This document shows positions 1 to 9,699 of a stretch of 64,000 nt of DNA, in pieces. The notes under the pieces were generated by a model. That model searched no databases. It worked only from the letters and a program-made list of their open reading frames with translations, and was not told where the DNA came from. Location of the stretch: positions 61,935 to 125,934 of the forward strand of contig JAKFYK010000017.1 of NCBI GenBank assembly GCA_021730905.1. The letters are read 5' to 3'. This DNA comes from Betaproteobacteria bacterium (lineage in GTDB: Bacteria; Pseudomonadota; Gammaproteobacteria; Burkholderiales; SG8-41). How positions within the stretch are numbered: the first letter of the stretch is position 1; each line of letters begins with the position of its first letter. The position numbers and the translations under genes are program-made.

Positions 1-1
1 G

Positions 2-520
2 TTTTCGCCGTATCGCATGCAGCGCGTGATCGGTTTTATGGATCCGTGGGCTGATCCCTACGGCAAGGGTTACCAATTGTCGCACGCGCTGATTGCGTTC
101 GGGCGCGGAGAGTGGTTCGGCGTCGGACTCGGCGGCAGCGTGGAAAAGCTGTTTTACCTGCCCGAAGCACATACGGATTTTCTGCTGGCGGTGATTGCCG
201 AGGAACTCGGCTTTGTCGGCGTGCTGGCGATTGTCATCATGTTTGCGTGGATCGTGCAGCGCGCATTTGCCATCGGCCGCCGCGCGGCCATGCAGGAGCG
301 CTATTTCGCCGCGCTGGTAGCGCAGGGCATCGGTTTGTGGATTGGCGTGCAGGCCATCATCAATATGGGCGTGAACATGGGCGTGCTGCCGACCAAGGGA
401 CTGACACTGCCGCTGTTGTCGTTCGGCGGCAGCGCCATCGCGGCGACGTGCGTGGCACTGGCGATTTTGTTGCGCATCGATTGGGAAGGCCGCCAGATCA
501 CACGCGGATTTAAAGTATGA
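2..520 (+). CDS. ftsW: FtsW, C-terminal part (cut by window edge)
   Basis: This is the last 172 codons of a SEDS-family glycosyltransferase, which polymerises lipid II into septal peptidoglycan in the inner membrane together with FtsI. The frame is already open at base 2, so the start lies outside the window. The segment [14 protein letters not shown] and the loop [16 protein letters not shown] are typical of FtsW, and three hydrophobic helices follow (about residues 65-85, 100-125 and 140-160 of the visible part). The stop codon overlaps the murG start in an ATGA at 517-520, which suggests translational coupling. Placement directly before murG supports FtsW rather than the paralogue RodA. 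Confidence 0.95.
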   Translation, partial: FSPYRMQRVIGFMDPWADPYGKGYQLSHALIAFGRGEWFGVGLGGSVEKLFYLPEAHTDFLLAVIAEELGFVGVLAIVIMFAWIVQRAFAIGRRAAMQERYFAALVAQGIGLWIGVQAIINMGVNMGVLPTKGLTLPLLSFGGSAIAATCVALAILLRIDWEGRQITRGFKV

Positions 521-1587
521 GCCGTACCCTGATGATCATGGCGGGCGGCACCGGCGGGCATATCTACCCGGCTATTTCGGTAGCGGAATATTTGCGCGAA
601 AAGGGCTGGACGATTGTGTGGCTGGGTTCAAAGGCCGGTATGGAGGCGCGCATTGTGCCGCCGCAGGGCTATGTCATGGCGTGGATACGGTTTTCCGGGC
701 TGCGCGGCAAGGGGTTGTTGCGTGCGGCGATGCTGCCGTTCAACTTGCTGATCGCGTTTTGGCAAAGCGCGCGCGCGATATTCGTGCATCGGCCCGATGT
801 GGTACTGGGCATGGGCGGCTATGTGGCGTTTCCCGGCGGCATGATGGCGTCGCTGCTGAATCGCCCGCTGGTGATCCACGAACAGAATTCGGTGGCGGGA
901 TTGACCAATCGGGTGCTCGGACCGCTCGCCGACAAGGTTCTAGTGGCATTTCCAAGTGCTTTTAAGAACAAGCGCTTGGTGTTATGGGTCGGCAACCCTG
1001 TGCGTGCAGATATCGGCGCAATCGATTTGCCGGCCGCACGCTACAACTCGCGTGGGAAGCGATTGCAAGTATTGGTGTTGGGCGGCAGTCAGGGTGCGGC
1101 AGTGCTGAATGCCACGTTGCCGAAGGCGCTGGCTTTGATCCCTGAATCGGAGCGCCCCCAGGTCGTGCATCAATCTGGTGCCGCGCATACGGATGCCTTG
1201 CGCACCGCTTATGCAGCCGCAGGCGCGCAAGCGGAAACGTTGCCGTTCATTGATGACATAGCGGTGCGCTACGCGCAGGCCGATCTGGTGATTTGCCGCG
1301 CGGGTGCGTCCACCATCGCCGAGATCGCCGCAGCGGGTGTGGCGTCGCTGCTGGTACCGTTGCCGTCTGCGGTGGATGATCATCAGACACACAACGCGCG
1401 CTTTCTCGCTGAACGCGGTGCAGCGGTGTTGGTGCCGCAATCGGAATTTACCCCTGAAAAATTGGCGCAACTGTTGCAAGGGTTCGCGCGCGACAAACTG
1501 CTGGCGATGGCGCAAGCGGCGCGAGAGGCAGCAAAGCCGGATGCGACGCAGGCAGTCGCGCAGGTTTGTATGGAGTTGGCGGCATGA
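517..1587 (+). CDS. murG: UDP-GlcNAc transferase MurG
   Basis: MurG adds GlcNAc to lipid I on the cytoplasmic face of the membrane, giving lipid II. The protein has 356 residues, the normal family length. The N-terminal glycine-rich loop [10 protein letters not shown] is at residues 10-19, the acceptor-side HEQNS motif lies near residue 127, and the C-terminal nucleotide-sugar site shows GGSQGA and the conserved [10 protein letters not shown] segment. The ATG overlaps the ftsW stop. The stop (1585-1587) forms an ATGA with a 45-codon reading frame that fills the unusual 130-base gap to murC. Confidence 0.97.
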   Translation: MSRTLMIMAGGTGGHIYPAISVAEYLREKGWTIVWLGSKAGMEARIVPPQGYVMAWIRFSGLRGKGLLRAAMLPFNLLIAFWQSARAIFVHRPDVVLGMGGYVAFPGGMMASLLNRPLVIHEQNSVAGLTNRVLGPLADKVLVAFPSAFKNKRLVLWVGNPVRADIGAIDLPAARYNSRGKRLQVLVLGGSQGAAVLNATLPKALALIPESERPQVVHQSGAAHTDALRTAYAAAGAQAETLPFIDDIAVRYAQADLVICRAGASTIAEIAAAGVASLLVPLPSAVDDHQTHNARFLAERGAAVLVPQSEFTPEKLAQLLQGFARDKLLAMAQAAREAAKPDATQAVAQVCMELAA

Positions 1588-1721
1588 GCCACCGAGCAGA
1601 GGCCGCGTTTTCAGGGATGCGAGCAAGGCAAATTGCCGTGTCGCTGGTTTTTGCGATGGGATGCGAGCGTCCGCGAGTGGTGCCTGCGGCCGATACCGCA
1701 TGTCTGACGGTGAGTGCATGA
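1584..1721 (+). other. Spacer reading frame between murG and murC (45 codons)
   Basis: The gap between the murG stop and the murC ATG is 130 bases, although these genes usually abut. It is spanned by an open frame that starts at the ATGA of the murG stop and ends at an ATGA that contains the murC start (1718-1721). The gap carries an 11-base direct repeat GGGATGCGAGC at 1614-1624 and 1658-1668 and a short perfect palindrome GGCAAATTGCC. The predicted peptide resembles nothing I recognise. It may be an inserted repeat that happened to preserve coupling rather than a gene. Confidence 0.35.
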
Positions 1722-3127
1722 AGCACAAGGTCAAGCGTATCCACTTTGTCGGCATCGGCGGCGCCGGCATGAGCGGCATCGCCGAGGTGCTGTTGAATCT
1801 CGGTTACGAGATCAGCGGCTCCGATCTGTCTTCAAATTCCACGACACAGCGCCTCGCGGCGCTGGGCGCGAAGGTATTCAAGGGGCACGCAGCGGGACAA
1901 ATTGCTGGGGCAGACGCAGTGGTCGTTTCCACAGCGGTAAAGGCCGACAACCCGGAAGTGGTCGCCGCGCGTGAAAAACATGTGCCGGTGGTGCCGCGTG
2001 CACTGATGCTGGCCGAGCTGATGCGCCTGAAGCAAGGCATCGCTATTGCCGGCACGCACGGTAAAACCACTACTACAAGCCTCGTTGCCAGCGTGCTGGC
2101 GGAAGGTGGCCTTGATCCGACCTTCGTGATCGGCGGGCGGCTTAACAGCGCAGGTTCCCACGCGCGCCTCGGCGCAGGTGAATTCATCGTCGTCGAAGCC
2201 GACGAATCGGACGCATCATTCCTGCACTTGCAGCCGGTGCTCGCCGTGGTGACCAACATCGACGCAGATCACATGGAGACCTACGAGCACTCCATGGATA
2301 AATTGAAGCAGGCGTTCGTCGATTTCGTGCATCGGCTGCCGTTCTATGGCATGGCGGTGTTGTGCCAGGACGACGCCAATATTCGGGAAATTATTCCGAA
2401 AATTTCCAAGCCGATCACTACCTACGGCCTAGCACCAGAATCGCAAATCCGGGCAGTTGACATCCACCACAGCGACGGGCAAATGCGCTTTCGCGCGGTG
2501 CGCGTAGCGAACGGCAGCCCGGCCGCAGATTTGGCGGTGACACTTAATTTACCCGGGATGCATAACGTGCTTAATGCACTGGCGGCGATTGCGGTCGGCA
2601 TGGAAGTGGGCGTGCCCGATGAGCGCATCGTCAAGGCGCTGGCCGAATTCAAGGGCGTGGGACGGCGCTTCCAGCGGCATGGCGAGATTGTACTGGCCGG
2701 CGGCGGGTACTTTACGCTGATCGACGACTATGGCCATCACCCGGTGGAAATGGCTGCGACGGTGGCGGCAGTGCGCGGCGCTTTCCCCGGCCGGCGGCTG
2801 ATGCTGGCTTTTCAGCCCCATCGCTACACCCGCACGCGCGACTGTTTCGAGGATTTCGTGAAAGTGCTGTCGACTGTCGATGCGCTGGTGCTGACTGACG
2901 TATATCCGGCAGGCGAAGCGCCAATAGTCGCCGCCGATGGACGGGCGCTGGTGCGCGCGCTTCGCGTGCAGGGCAAAGTAGAACCGCTATTCGCCGAAAG
3001 TGTAGGCGAGCTGCCGGCAGCGATTTTGGGTGCGGTGCGCGAGGGTGACGTGGTGCTGACCATGGGCGCGGGCTCCATCGGCGGTGTGGCAGCAGCGGTG
3101 GCATCGATAGCGCAGGGCAAAGGGTAA
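1718..3127 (+). CDS. murC: UDP-N-acetylmuramate--L-alanine ligase MurC
   Basis: MurC is the ATP-dependent cytoplasmic ligase that adds L-Ala to UDP-MurNAc, the first step of peptide stem assembly. The open frame extends far upstream, but the ATG at 1718 gives [20 protein letters not shown], the canonical MurC start, and a 469-residue protein of normal length. The N-terminal GIGGAGMSG nucleotide-sugar loop is at residues 12-20 and the ATP-binding GTHGKTTT is at 112-119. DDYGHHPVE, typical of MurC, follows around residue 335. murB starts 9 bases downstream. Confidence 0.96.
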   Translation: MKHKVKRIHFVGIGGAGMSGIAEVLLNLGYEISGSDLSSNSTTQRLAALGAKVFKGHAAGQIAGADAVVVSTAVKADNPEVVAAREKHVPVVPRALMLAELMRLKQGIAIAGTHGKTTTTSLVASVLAEGGLDPTFVIGGRLNSAGSHARLGAGEFIVVEADESDASFLHLQPVLAVVTNIDADHMETYEHSMDKLKQAFVDFVHRLPFYGMAVLCQDDANIREIIPKISKPITTYGLAPESQIRAVDIHHSDGQMRFRAVRVANGSPAADLAVTLNLPGMHNVLNALAAIAVGMEVGVPDERIVKALAEFKGVGRRFQRHGEIVLAGGGYFTLIDDYGHHPVEMAATVAAVRGAFPGRRLMLAFQPHRYTRTRDCFEDFVKVLSTVDALVLTDVYPAGEAPIVAADGRALVRALRVQGKVEPLFAESVGELPAAILGAVREGDVVLTMGAGSIGGVAAAVASIAQGKG

Positions 3128-3136
3128 GCCCAGGCG

Positions 3137-4078
3137 ATGAACATGACAGAGGCAATGCGATTGCAGGGACTGCGCGGAGAACTCAGACAGCCGGAGTCGA
3201 TGGCAAAGCATGTCAGCTGGCGCGCGGGAGGCGCGGCCACGCGCGCGTATTGGCCTGCCGATATGGATGACCTCGCTGCGTTTTTGCGTACGGTTGCGGA
3301 TACTGAAATGAGTACGGAGCCCTTGTACTTTGTCGGACTTGGCAGTAACCTCTTGGTTCGCGACGGCGGCGTGCGGGCCACCGTCGTGTTTACGCATTGG
3401 GCGTTGCGGAAAATCAGTTTGCTGAGTGCGGAGGAAAATAACATAGCGATTTACGCCGAGGCGGGCATTGCCAGTCCGAAGGTTGCACGGTTTGCCGCGC
3501 TGCATGGCGCGGAGGGGGCGGAATTTCTCGCCGGTATCCCCGGCACGGTCGGCGGCGCGCTGGCGATGAATGCGGGATGCTACGGCGGCGAGACCTGGAA
3601 CATCGTTTCATCCGTGCGCACCATCGATCGGCAGGGCGCGATCCGGCAGCGCGCTGCCAGCGAATTCACGATCGGCTATCGCAGCGTTGCCGGTCCTGCC
3701 GACGAAGCGTTCGTCGCAGCGATATTTCAGGTGCCGCGCGGTGCCGACGGTAAAAGCAAAGAAAAATCTCTTAATAAAATCAAAGAGTTACTATCAAAGC
3801 GTATTGCCAGCCAGCCGCTGCAACAGCCGAATGCGGGGTCGGTATTTCGCAATCCGCCGCATGATCACGCGGCGCGTCTGATCGAAGCATGCGCATTGAA
3901 AGGCACGCGCGTCGGCGGCGCTGAAATCTCACGCAAGCATGCCAACTTCATCGTCAATACGGGCGGCGCGAGCGCGGCAGATATCGAGGCGCTGATTGAC
4001 CTCGCGCAAAACACTGTGCGTAAAAAGTTTGGTATCGATCTGGAGCGTGAAGTGCGCATCATCGGGGAGTGCGCATGA
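3137..4078 (+). CDS. murB: UDP-N-acetylenolpyruvoylglucosamine reductase MurB
   Basis: MurB reduces UDP-GlcNAc-enolpyruvate to UDP-MurNAc with FAD and NADPH. The 313-residue protein shows the FAD-binding segments (SWRAGG, FVGLGSNLLVRDGG, GIPGTVGGALAMNAG) and the catalytic-serine motif NAGSVFRNP. The start could be the ATG at 3137 or the one at 3143. A stretch around 3753-3800 (KSKEKSLNKIKELLSK) uses AT-rich codons, including TTA and AAA, that stand out from the GC-rich gene, and it contains one copy of the AT-rich motif listed under repeats. murB between murC and ddl is an order seen in some betaproteobacterial dcw clusters. Confidence 0.96.
   Translation: MNMTEAMRLQGLRGELRQPESMAKHVSWRAGGAATRAYWPADMDDLAAFLRTVADTEMSTEPLYFVGLGSNLLVRDGGVRATVVFTHWALRKISLLSAEENNIAIYAEAGIASPKVARFAALHGAEGAEFLAGIPGTVGGALAMNAGCYGGETWNIVSSVRTIDRQGAIRQRAASEFTIGYRSVAGPADEAFVAAIFQVPRGADGKSKEKSLNKIKELLSKRIASQPLQQPNAGSVFRNPPHDHAARLIEACALKGTRVGGAEISRKHANFIVNTGGASAADIEALIDLAQNTVRKKFGIDLEREVRIIGECA
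3771..3791 (-). repeat. AT-rich 21-bp motif, copy 1 (inside murB)
   Basis: On the minus strand this matches the window consensus (core TAASTATTTGTTTTTATT) at 19 of 21 positions. It lies inside the murB coding sequence, where it encodes a Lys/Asn/Ile/Leu-rich stretch. Confidence 0.5.
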
Positions 4079-4359
4079 GCAGCTTCGGCGAAGTCATAGT
4101 GCCGATGGGCGGGGCGCGGTGGAGCGTTGAGCAGGGATCGGCGCAACGCGGAACAGGGACCCGCTTGCGGGATGCGAACGTGCAGCCGATCGGGAGCGCG
4201 TGTTCAAGCGACCGATCCTGTGCGCGTTTGCGGGGTCAGATCCCCAAAGGGGCCCCTCTTCCGCCCAGCAACGCGCCCCAACGCAGTTGGCGATGCGACC
4301 GCGGAATCGCGCCGGGCCGCCCAGGCGAAGCTGCATACGAGGGCCCGTTACGTGAATAA
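4075..4359 (+). other. Spacer reading frame between murB and ddl (94 codons)
   Basis: The gap between the murB stop and the ddl start is about 273 bases. It is spanned by an open frame that begins at the ATGA of the murB stop and ends at 4359, just past the ddl GTG at 4352. The encoded peptide is Arg/Gly/Pro-rich with no recognisable domain. The DNA holds hairpin-forming stretches (CCCCAAAGGGGCCCC near 4243, CCAACGCAGTTGG near 4280) and imperfect direct repeats starting CCGATC near 4187 and 4211. I consider it more likely an inserted repeat-type element than a protein gene, but the start/stop overlap mirrors the murG/murC gap. Confidence 0.3.
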
Positions 4360-5263
4360 CGTCGGAAAGGTAGCGGTGCTAATGGGCGGTCGCTCTGCCG
4401 AGCGTGAAATTTCGCTCAAGAGCGGGTCCATGGTGCTCGCCGCATTGAAGCGCAAGGGCATCGTTGCCCACGCCTTTGATCCGCGCGAGCAGGGCTTTGA
4501 GCAACTGGTGGCACAGCGTTTTCAACGCGTATTCATTGCCCTGCACGGTCGCTTTGGCGAAGACGGCACGGTGCAGGGCGCACTGGAATATCTGGGCATT
4601 CCCTATACCGGCAGTGGCGTGATGGCGAGCGCGCTGGCGATGGACAAATGGCGCACCAAGCTCGCGTGGCTGGCGTCGGGTATTCCGACGCCGGTGTATG
4701 AATTGCTGACGGCAGATTCGAAAGCCGCCGATGTCGTAGCGCGTTTGGGACTGCCGCTGATGGTCAAACCGGCCCACGAAGGATCAAGTATCGGCATCAC
4801 CAAGGTTGATTCCATCGAAAAATTAGATGTTGCATACGAACTTGCGGCCAAACTCGACGACACGGTGATTGCGGAACAGTTTATTGCTGGCCGTGAGATT
4901 ACTGCGGCGATCCTCGGTAACGAAGCGCTGCCGTTGGTTCGTATCGAAGCGCCGCAAGGCAATTACGATTATCACAACAAGTATTTTGGCAACGAGACGA
5001 AGTATCACTGCCCGAGCGGTCTGCCGGCCGATCTTGAGGTGCGCATACAGCAGCAGGCACTGGCGGCATTCCGCATTGTCGGCTGCCAGGGCTGGGGCCG
5101 GCTGGATGTGATGCTCGATGCGGATAACCGCCCATGGTTTCTCGAAGTCAACACCATTCCCGGCATGACCGATCACAGTTTGGTGCCGATTGCGGCGCGC
5201 GCGCGCGGCATGTCATTCGATGATCTGGTGGTGCGCATACTGGAGACGGCCCATGTGGGATAA
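4352..5263 (+). CDS. ddl: D-alanine--D-alanine ligase
   Basis: Ddl joins two D-alanines with ATP in the cytoplasm; the dipeptide is the substrate of MurF. The GTG at 4352 gives 303 residues starting [19 protein letters not shown], which is the conserved Ddl N-terminus; the open frame further upstream has no Ddl-like sequence. ATP-grasp hallmarks include [22 protein letters not shown] and the metal/substrate segment [17 protein letters not shown] near the C-terminus. The gene overlaps ftsQ by 11 bases. No strong ribosome site is visible before the GTG, so it may depend on coupling with the spacer frame. Confidence 0.95.
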   Translation: MNNVGKVAVLMGGRSAEREISLKSGSMVLAALKRKGIVAHAFDPREQGFEQLVAQRFQRVFIALHGRFGEDGTVQGALEYLGIPYTGSGVMASALAMDKWRTKLAWLASGIPTPVYELLTADSKAADVVARLGLPLMVKPAHEGSSIGITKVDSIEKLDVAYELAAKLDDTVIAEQFIAGREITAAILGNEALPLVRIEAPQGNYDYHNKYFGNETKYHCPSGLPADLEVRIQQQALAAFRIVGCQGWGRLDVMLDADNRPWFLEVNTIPGMTDHSLVPIAARARGMSFDDLVVRILETAHVG

Positions 5264-6014
5264 CGCGGCCGCGCTCAATCGCGCGTCGGACCTGCTGGTG
5301 GCGGCTGCGGGGCTGATCGTGCTTTACAGCATGATCCGCTTCGCCATCGTTCAACCCGTGTTCGCCATGCGTGAATTGCGTGTGGGCGGTTCCACGGCGC
5401 ACATTACGCTGGAGCAAGTCGAGGCGATTGCGCAACGTGACATTCGCGGTACGTTCTTCACGCTGGATCTCGCACGCGTACGCAGTTCTTTCGAGAAGCT
5501 GCCTTGGGTGCGCAAGGTGGATATACGCCGCAGTTGGCCCGCCCGCATCGATGTGGCGATAGAGGTGCACCGGCCGCTGGCGCGCTGGGGCAATGTGGCA
5601 TTGGTGAATCAACAGGGCGAGGTGTTCGAAGCGGCGTATGACGCGAACCTGCCGGTATTCGTGGGACCCGCAGGCACGTCGAAGGAGGTTGCGCTGCAGT
5701 ATGAGTCGTTGCGGCGCGCGTTTGCAGCTATCGGTCGCCAGCCGGTGCAGGTGCAGCTATCGCAACGCCGCGCCTGGCGGGTACAGCTCGACGACGGCAT
5801 GACGCTGGAAATCGGCCGCGAGCACGCAGAGCGCCGGCTGTCGCGGTTTCTGTCGGCATACCAGCGCACGCTGGTTCCGCTGGAGCGGCACATCGACTAC
5901 GTGGATTTGCGTTACGCCAATGGTTTCGCGGCGCGTGTTCCCGAACTTGCTGCTGCCCATGCAGCCACCAAGGGCGAAGCGGCGCGTCAGCGCACGCTGC
6001 GTCCAGGGGCTTGA
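5253..6014 (+). CDS. ftsQ: Cell division protein FtsQ
   Basis: FtsQ is a bitopic divisome protein that recruits FtsL/FtsB and regulates septal wall synthesis. The ATG at 5253 gives 253 residues starting [13 protein letters not shown]. One transmembrane helix is at about residues 12-35, followed by a POTRA domain (about 39-108, beginning [10 protein letters not shown]) and the FtsQ beta domain, with the typical [14 protein letters not shown] near the C-terminus. The start lies inside the end of ddl, so the two are probably translated together. ftsA follows after 12 bases. Confidence 0.93.
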   Translation: MWDNAAALNRASDLLVAAAGLIVLYSMIRFAIVQPVFAMRELRVGGSTAHITLEQVEAIAQRDIRGTFFTLDLARVRSSFEKLPWVRKVDIRRSWPARIDVAIEVHRPLARWGNVALVNQQGEVFEAAYDANLPVFVGPAGTSKEVALQYESLRRAFAAIGRQPVQVQLSQRRAWRVQLDDGMTLEIGREHAERRLSRFLSAYQRTLVPLERHIDYVDLRYANGFAARVPELAAAHAATKGEAARQRTLRPGA

Positions 6015-6026
6015 GGTGAACCGCCG

Positions 6027-7274
6027 ATGAGCCGTGCCAAGGAAAATAAATCGGTCATCGTTGGCCTCGACATCGGCACGTCGAAAATTGTCGCCATCGT
6101 CGCCGAGATGAGACCTGATGGTACTGGCAATGGGTTTGAAATTATCGGCATGGGCACGCATCCGTCGCGCGGGCTGAAGAAGGGCGTGGTGGTCAATATC
6201 GAAACCACGGTATCCGCGATACAGCGAGCGCTTGAGGAAGCCGAGCTGATGGCCGACTGCAAAATACATGAAGTGCTGACGGGCATCGCCGGCAGTCACG
6301 TGCGCAGCTTCAATTCGCAGGGCATGGTGGCGATCAAAGACAAGGAGGTTGCGCAATTCGATATCGACCGCGTGATCGAAACTGCCAAGGCAGTGCAGAT
6401 TCCGAACGATCAGCAGATTCTGCACATTCTCAACCAGGAATTCATCATAGACGGGCAGGAGGATGTGCGCGAGCCGCTGGGTATGTCGGGCGTGCGCCTT
6501 GAGGTCAAGGTGCACATTGTCACTGGCGCGGTGTCGGCGGCGCAAAACATCATCAAGTGTGTGCGCCGCTGCGGACTTGAAGTGCGCGATCTGGTGCTGC
6601 AGCCGCTGGCTTCCGCCACTGCGGTGGTGTCGGACGACGAAAAGGATCTCGGTGTGTGCCTGATCGATATCGGCGGAGGCACCACTGACATGGCGGTGTT
6701 CACCCACGGTGCGATCCGCCACACCGCGGTGATCCCGATTGCCGGCGACCAAATTACCAGCGACATCGCGATGGCGCTGCGCACGCCGACCAAGGACGCC
6801 GACGACATCAAGATGAAGCACGGCTGTGCGCTGTCGCAACTGGCCGATCCGCAGGAAATGATCGAAGTGCCCGGCGTGGGGGATCGCGGACCGAAGCAGT
6901 TGTCGCGCAAGACGCTGGCCGAAGTGATCGAACCGCGTGTCGAGGAACTGTATTCGCTGGTGCAGTCGGAACTGCGTCGCAGCGGCTACGAAGAACTGCT
7001 GTCGTCGGGCATCGTGCTTACCGGCGGCTCCAGCATGATGCAGGGCATGGTGGAACTCGGCGAAGAAATATTTCATATGCCAGTGCGCGTCGGCCAGCCC
7101 TCGTACAACGGCGGACTGGCAGAAGTGGTGCGGCACCCGCGCTATTCGACGGCAATGGGACTTTTGATTGAAGGCATGCAACAGCACCGGCTGCAGGAAA
7201 TCGCGCGCACGCAAACCGGTGCGTTTCAGCAACTGCTGGATCGCATGAAGGCCTGGTTTAAGGGAAACTTTTAG
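6027..7274 (+). CDS. ftsA: Cell division protein FtsA
   Basis: FtsA is an actin-like ATPase that tethers FtsZ filaments to the inner membrane. The 415-residue protein has the phosphate-1 motif GLDIGTSKIVAIV near residue 14, the phosphate-2 motif DIGGGTTDMAVF near 215, and the adenosine motif LTGGSSMMQGM near 331. The last residues RMKAWFKGNF form the amphipathic membrane-targeting helix expected of FtsA. It is followed by 74 bases of AT-rich leader before ftsZ. Confidence 0.97.
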   Translation: MSRAKENKSVIVGLDIGTSKIVAIVAEMRPDGTGNGFEIIGMGTHPSRGLKKGVVVNIETTVSAIQRALEEAELMADCKIHEVLTGIAGSHVRSFNSQGMVAIKDKEVAQFDIDRVIETAKAVQIPNDQQILHILNQEFIIDGQEDVREPLGMSGVRLEVKVHIVTGAVSAAQNIIKCVRRCGLEVRDLVLQPLASATAVVSDDEKDLGVCLIDIGGGTTDMAVFTHGAIRHTAVIPIAGDQITSDIAMALRTPTKDADDIKMKHGCALSQLADPQEMIEVPGVGDRGPKQLSRKTLAEVIEPRVEELYSLVQSELRRSGYEELLSSGIVLTGGSSMMQGMVELGEEIFHMPVRVGQPSYNGGLAEVVRHPRYSTAMGLLIEGMQQHRLQEIARTQTGAFQQLLDRMKAWFKGNF

Positions 7275-7293
7275 GCAGGATTATTTTGTCGAT

Positions 7294-7314
7294 GTAAGTA
7301 TATGTTTTTAAATG
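7294..7314 (+). repeat. AT-rich 21-bp motif, copy 2 (ftsA-ftsZ gap)
   Basis: The first 17 bases, GTAAGTATATGTTTTTA, match the consensus at 16 positions; the last four bases diverge (16 of 21 overall). It lies in the ftsZ leader, 35 bases before the ATG. Confidence 0.4.
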
Positions 7315-7348
7315 ATTATTTGTATCACCACAAAAACGGAGGCACAAA

Positions 7349-8509
7349 ATGATAGAGCTAATCGATGCGCAATCGCAGGAAGCTGTAATCAAGGTCATTG
7401 GCGTGGGTGGCTGCGGCGGCAACGCCGTGGACCACATGATCGCGCAGGGCGTGAGCGGCGTGGAGTTCATCTGCGCCAACACCGACGCACAGGCGCTCAA
7501 ACGCAATCAGGCCAAGGTGCAGTTGCAGATGGGTACCACTGTGACCAAGGGCCTCGGCGCGGGTGCCAATCCGGAAATGGGACGTCAGGCCGCGATCGAA
7601 GACCGCGAACGCATCGCGGAACTGATCAGCGGCGCCGATATGCTGTTCTTAACCGCGGGCATGGGCGGCGGCACCGGCACGGGCGCGGCACCGGTGGTGG
7701 CCGAGATCGCCAAGGAACTGGGCGTACTCACTGTCGCGGTGGTGACTAAGCCGTTTGCCTTCGAAGGCAAGCGCCAGCGCATCGCGCAGGAAGGCTTGGA
7801 TGCACTCGCGCAGCATGTCGATTCGCTGATTGTGATTCCCAACGACAAGCTGATGCAGGTGCTGGGATCCACCATCACGCTCGACGAGGCGTTCAAGGCC
7901 GCCAACGATGTGTTGCACGGCGCGGTGGCGGGGATCGCGGAAATTATCAGTTGCCCTGGCATGATCAACGTCGACTTTGCCGACGTGCGCACGGTGATGG
8001 CGGAAATGGGCATGGCGATGATGGGTTCGGCCAAGGCGGCGGGTCCCGATCGCGCGCGCGCGGCGGCCGAGCAGGCCGTGGCGTGTCCGCTGCTGGAAGA
8101 CATCAATATCTCGGATGCGCGCGGCGTACTCGTCAACATTTCAGCCAGTAAGGCGAGCTTCCAGTTGCAGGAAATGTATGACGTGATGGAAACCATCAAG
8201 GCGTTCGCGGCGGATTCTGCGACTGTCATCGTCGGCACCGTCTACGACGAAGGACTCGAAGACAACCTGCGCGTAACCATCGTCGCCACCGGGCTGGGCA
8301 AGCCGATGAGCCGCCAGCAAATGAAGCCACTGCAAGTGGTGGCGCAGAAAACCGGCACCGACAACCAGCCGATGGAAGTCAACTACGACGAGCTCGAGCA
8401 GCCGGCGGTGATTCGCCGCCGCAATCGCGACGCGACCATCGAGGCCATGCGTCAGTCGGGCGTGGAAATGCTGGATATCCCGGCATTTTTGCGCAAGCAG
8501 GCGGATTAG
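7349..8509 (+). CDS. ftsZ: Cell division GTPase FtsZ
   Basis: FtsZ is the tubulin-like GTPase that forms the Z ring. The protein has 386 residues. The tubulin signature GGGTGTG is at residues 106-112 and the T7-loop NVDFAD, which completes the active site of the neighbouring subunit, is at 207-212. The extreme C-terminus LDIPAFLRKQAD is the conserved peptide that binds FtsA, ZipA and ZapD. A ribosome site GGAGG at 7338-7342 sets the ATG at 7349. A terminator-like hairpin follows at 8554-8588. Confidence 0.98.
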   Translation: MIELIDAQSQEAVIKVIGVGGCGGNAVDHMIAQGVSGVEFICANTDAQALKRNQAKVQLQMGTTVTKGLGAGANPEMGRQAAIEDRERIAELISGADMLFLTAGMGGGTGTGAAPVVAEIAKELGVLTVAVVTKPFAFEGKRQRIAQEGLDALAQHVDSLIVIPNDKLMQVLGSTITLDEAFKAANDVLHGAVAGIAEIISCPGMINVDFADVRTVMAEMGMAMMGSAKAAGPDRARAAAEQAVACPLLEDINISDARGVLVNISASKASFQLQEMYDVMETIKAFAADSATVIVGTVYDEGLEDNLRVTIVATGLGKPMSRQQMKPLQVVAQKTGTDNQPMEVNYDELEQPAVIRRRNRDATIEAMRQSGVEMLDIPAFLRKQAD

Positions 8510-8553
8510 CCATATCGCGGGGTTGTAGTGGCGGCTGGCGGTCGATTTTGCTC

Positions 8554-8588
8554 GGCAGGGCGCGTTTAGTCGCGCTCTGCCGGTTTTT
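8554..8588 (+). terminator. Rho-independent terminator after ftsZ
   Basis: An 11-base stem, GGCAGGGCGCG paired with CGCGCTCTGCC (one mismatch), encloses a six-base loop and is followed by GGTTTTT. It closes the dcw transcript before the lpxC promoter. Confidence 0.75.
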
Positions 8589-8631
8589 CGTAGTTTTGTA
8601 GCGTGCCAAGTAACACAACGGCAATTACTAC

Positions 8632-8661
8632 TTGGAACCGTTGGCTGACACATGCTATAAT
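8632..8661 (+). promoter_or_regulatory. Sigma-70 promoter of lpxC
   Basis: A -35 box TTGGAA (8632-8637) and a perfect -10 box TATAAT (8656-8661) are separated by 18 bases. The -10 is preceded by TGC, making an extended -10. Transcription would start near 8668, giving an AT-rich leader of about 40 bases before the GTG of lpxC. Confidence 0.7.
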
Positions 8662-8707
8662 TCATATCTATTTGAATATAAAGTAAATTTTTTGTTTTGA
8701 GCTTACT

Positions 8708-9619
8708 GTGATTCGGCAACGCACACTAAAAAATGTGATCAGTGCGACAGGGGTAGGACTGCACACCGGTGAAAAGGTGTATATGACGCTACGCCCGGCT
8801 GCGGTTGACACTGGCATCGTGTTCCGCCGCATCGATTTGCCGCAGGTGGTTGAGATCAAGGCGACGCCCTACGCGGTGGGCGATACGCGCCTGGCGTCGT
8901 GCCTGCAGAAGGATGGCGCGTCGATCGGCACCGTTGAGCATCTGATGTCGGCGCTGGCAGGGTTGGGCGTGGACAATGCCTATATCGACCTTTCCGCGCC
9001 GGAAGTGCCGATCATGGATGGCAGCGCGGGGCCGTTTGTGTTCCTGCTGCAATCGGCGGGCATCGAGGAGCAGAATGCCGCCAAGCGGTTTATCCGCATT
9101 CTCAAGACAGTCGAGGTTCAAGAGGGGGATAAATGGGTGCGGTTGGAACCTTATAACGGGTTCAAGATCGACCTCGCGATCGAATTCAACCATCCGGTGT
9201 TCGAGCGTACACGGCAGACGGTGGGTATTGATTTTTCGTCCACTTCGTATATCAAGGAAGTGAGCCGCGCGCGTACCTTCGGTTTCATGCAGGATGTGGA
9301 GTCGATGCGTTCTCAAGGCCTCGCGCTGGGTGGAAGTCTGGACAACGCGATCGTAATGGATGAGTACCGCATCCTGAACAGCGATGGGCTGCGATATGAC
9401 GACGAGTTCGTCAAACACAAGGCGCTGGATGCGATTGGTGATCTCTATTTGCTGGGCCACCCGCTGATCGGCGCATTCAGCGGATTCAAGTCCGGTCACG
9501 CGCTTAATAACCAGCTTCTGCGCGCGCTGCTGGAGGATCAACAGGCGTGGGAGTATTGCAGTTTCCTCAAGGCGGAAGAAGCGCCGCGCTTCGTATTCTG
9601 GCAGCCGCAGGTCGCCTGA
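8708..9619 (+). CDS. lpxC: UDP-3-O-acyl-N-acetylglucosamine deacetylase LpxC
   Basis: LpxC is the zinc deacetylase that catalyses the committed step of lipid A synthesis. The start is a GTG at 8708, giving 303 residues beginning (V)IRQRTLKN, the family N-terminus. The zinc ligands are H78 (in TVEHLMSAL), H237 and D241 (in [11 protein letters not shown]), and the catalytic histidine is H264 (SGHALNNQ); these equal H79, H238, D242 and H265 of the E. coli enzyme. It has its own promoter just upstream. Confidence 0.97.
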   Translation: MIRQRTLKNVISATGVGLHTGEKVYMTLRPAAVDTGIVFRRIDLPQVVEIKATPYAVGDTRLASCLQKDGASIGTVEHLMSALAGLGVDNAYIDLSAPEVPIMDGSAGPFVFLLQSAGIEEQNAAKRFIRILKTVEVQEGDKWVRLEPYNGFKIDLAIEFNHPVFERTRQTVGIDFSSTSYIKEVSRARTFGFMQDVESMRSQGLALGGSLDNAIVMDEYRILNSDGLRYDDEFVKHKALDAIGDLYLLGHPLIGAFSGFKSGHALNNQLLRALLEDQQAWEYCSFLKAEEAPRFVFWQPQVA

Positions 9620-9664
9620 TTTCCGCTATCCGCTAGCGTTTGCAGCGCGTGCATGCTTCGGCGC

Positions 9665-9699
9665 GCGCTATTTCGCGGGGTATAGCGCTAAGACTTTTT
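9665..9699 (+). terminator. Weak terminator-like hairpin between lpxC and dciA
   Basis: The inverted repeat GCGCTAT (9665-9671) and ATAGCGC (9682-9688) is followed six bases later by TTTTT. The T run is not adjacent to the stem, so this is only a weak candidate for the lpxC end. Confidence 0.3.

Noticed and set aside
4127..4351. Ddl starting upstream of 4352
   Set aside because: The upstream in-frame sequence is Arg-rich and unlike Ddl; the conserved N-terminus begins at the GTG.
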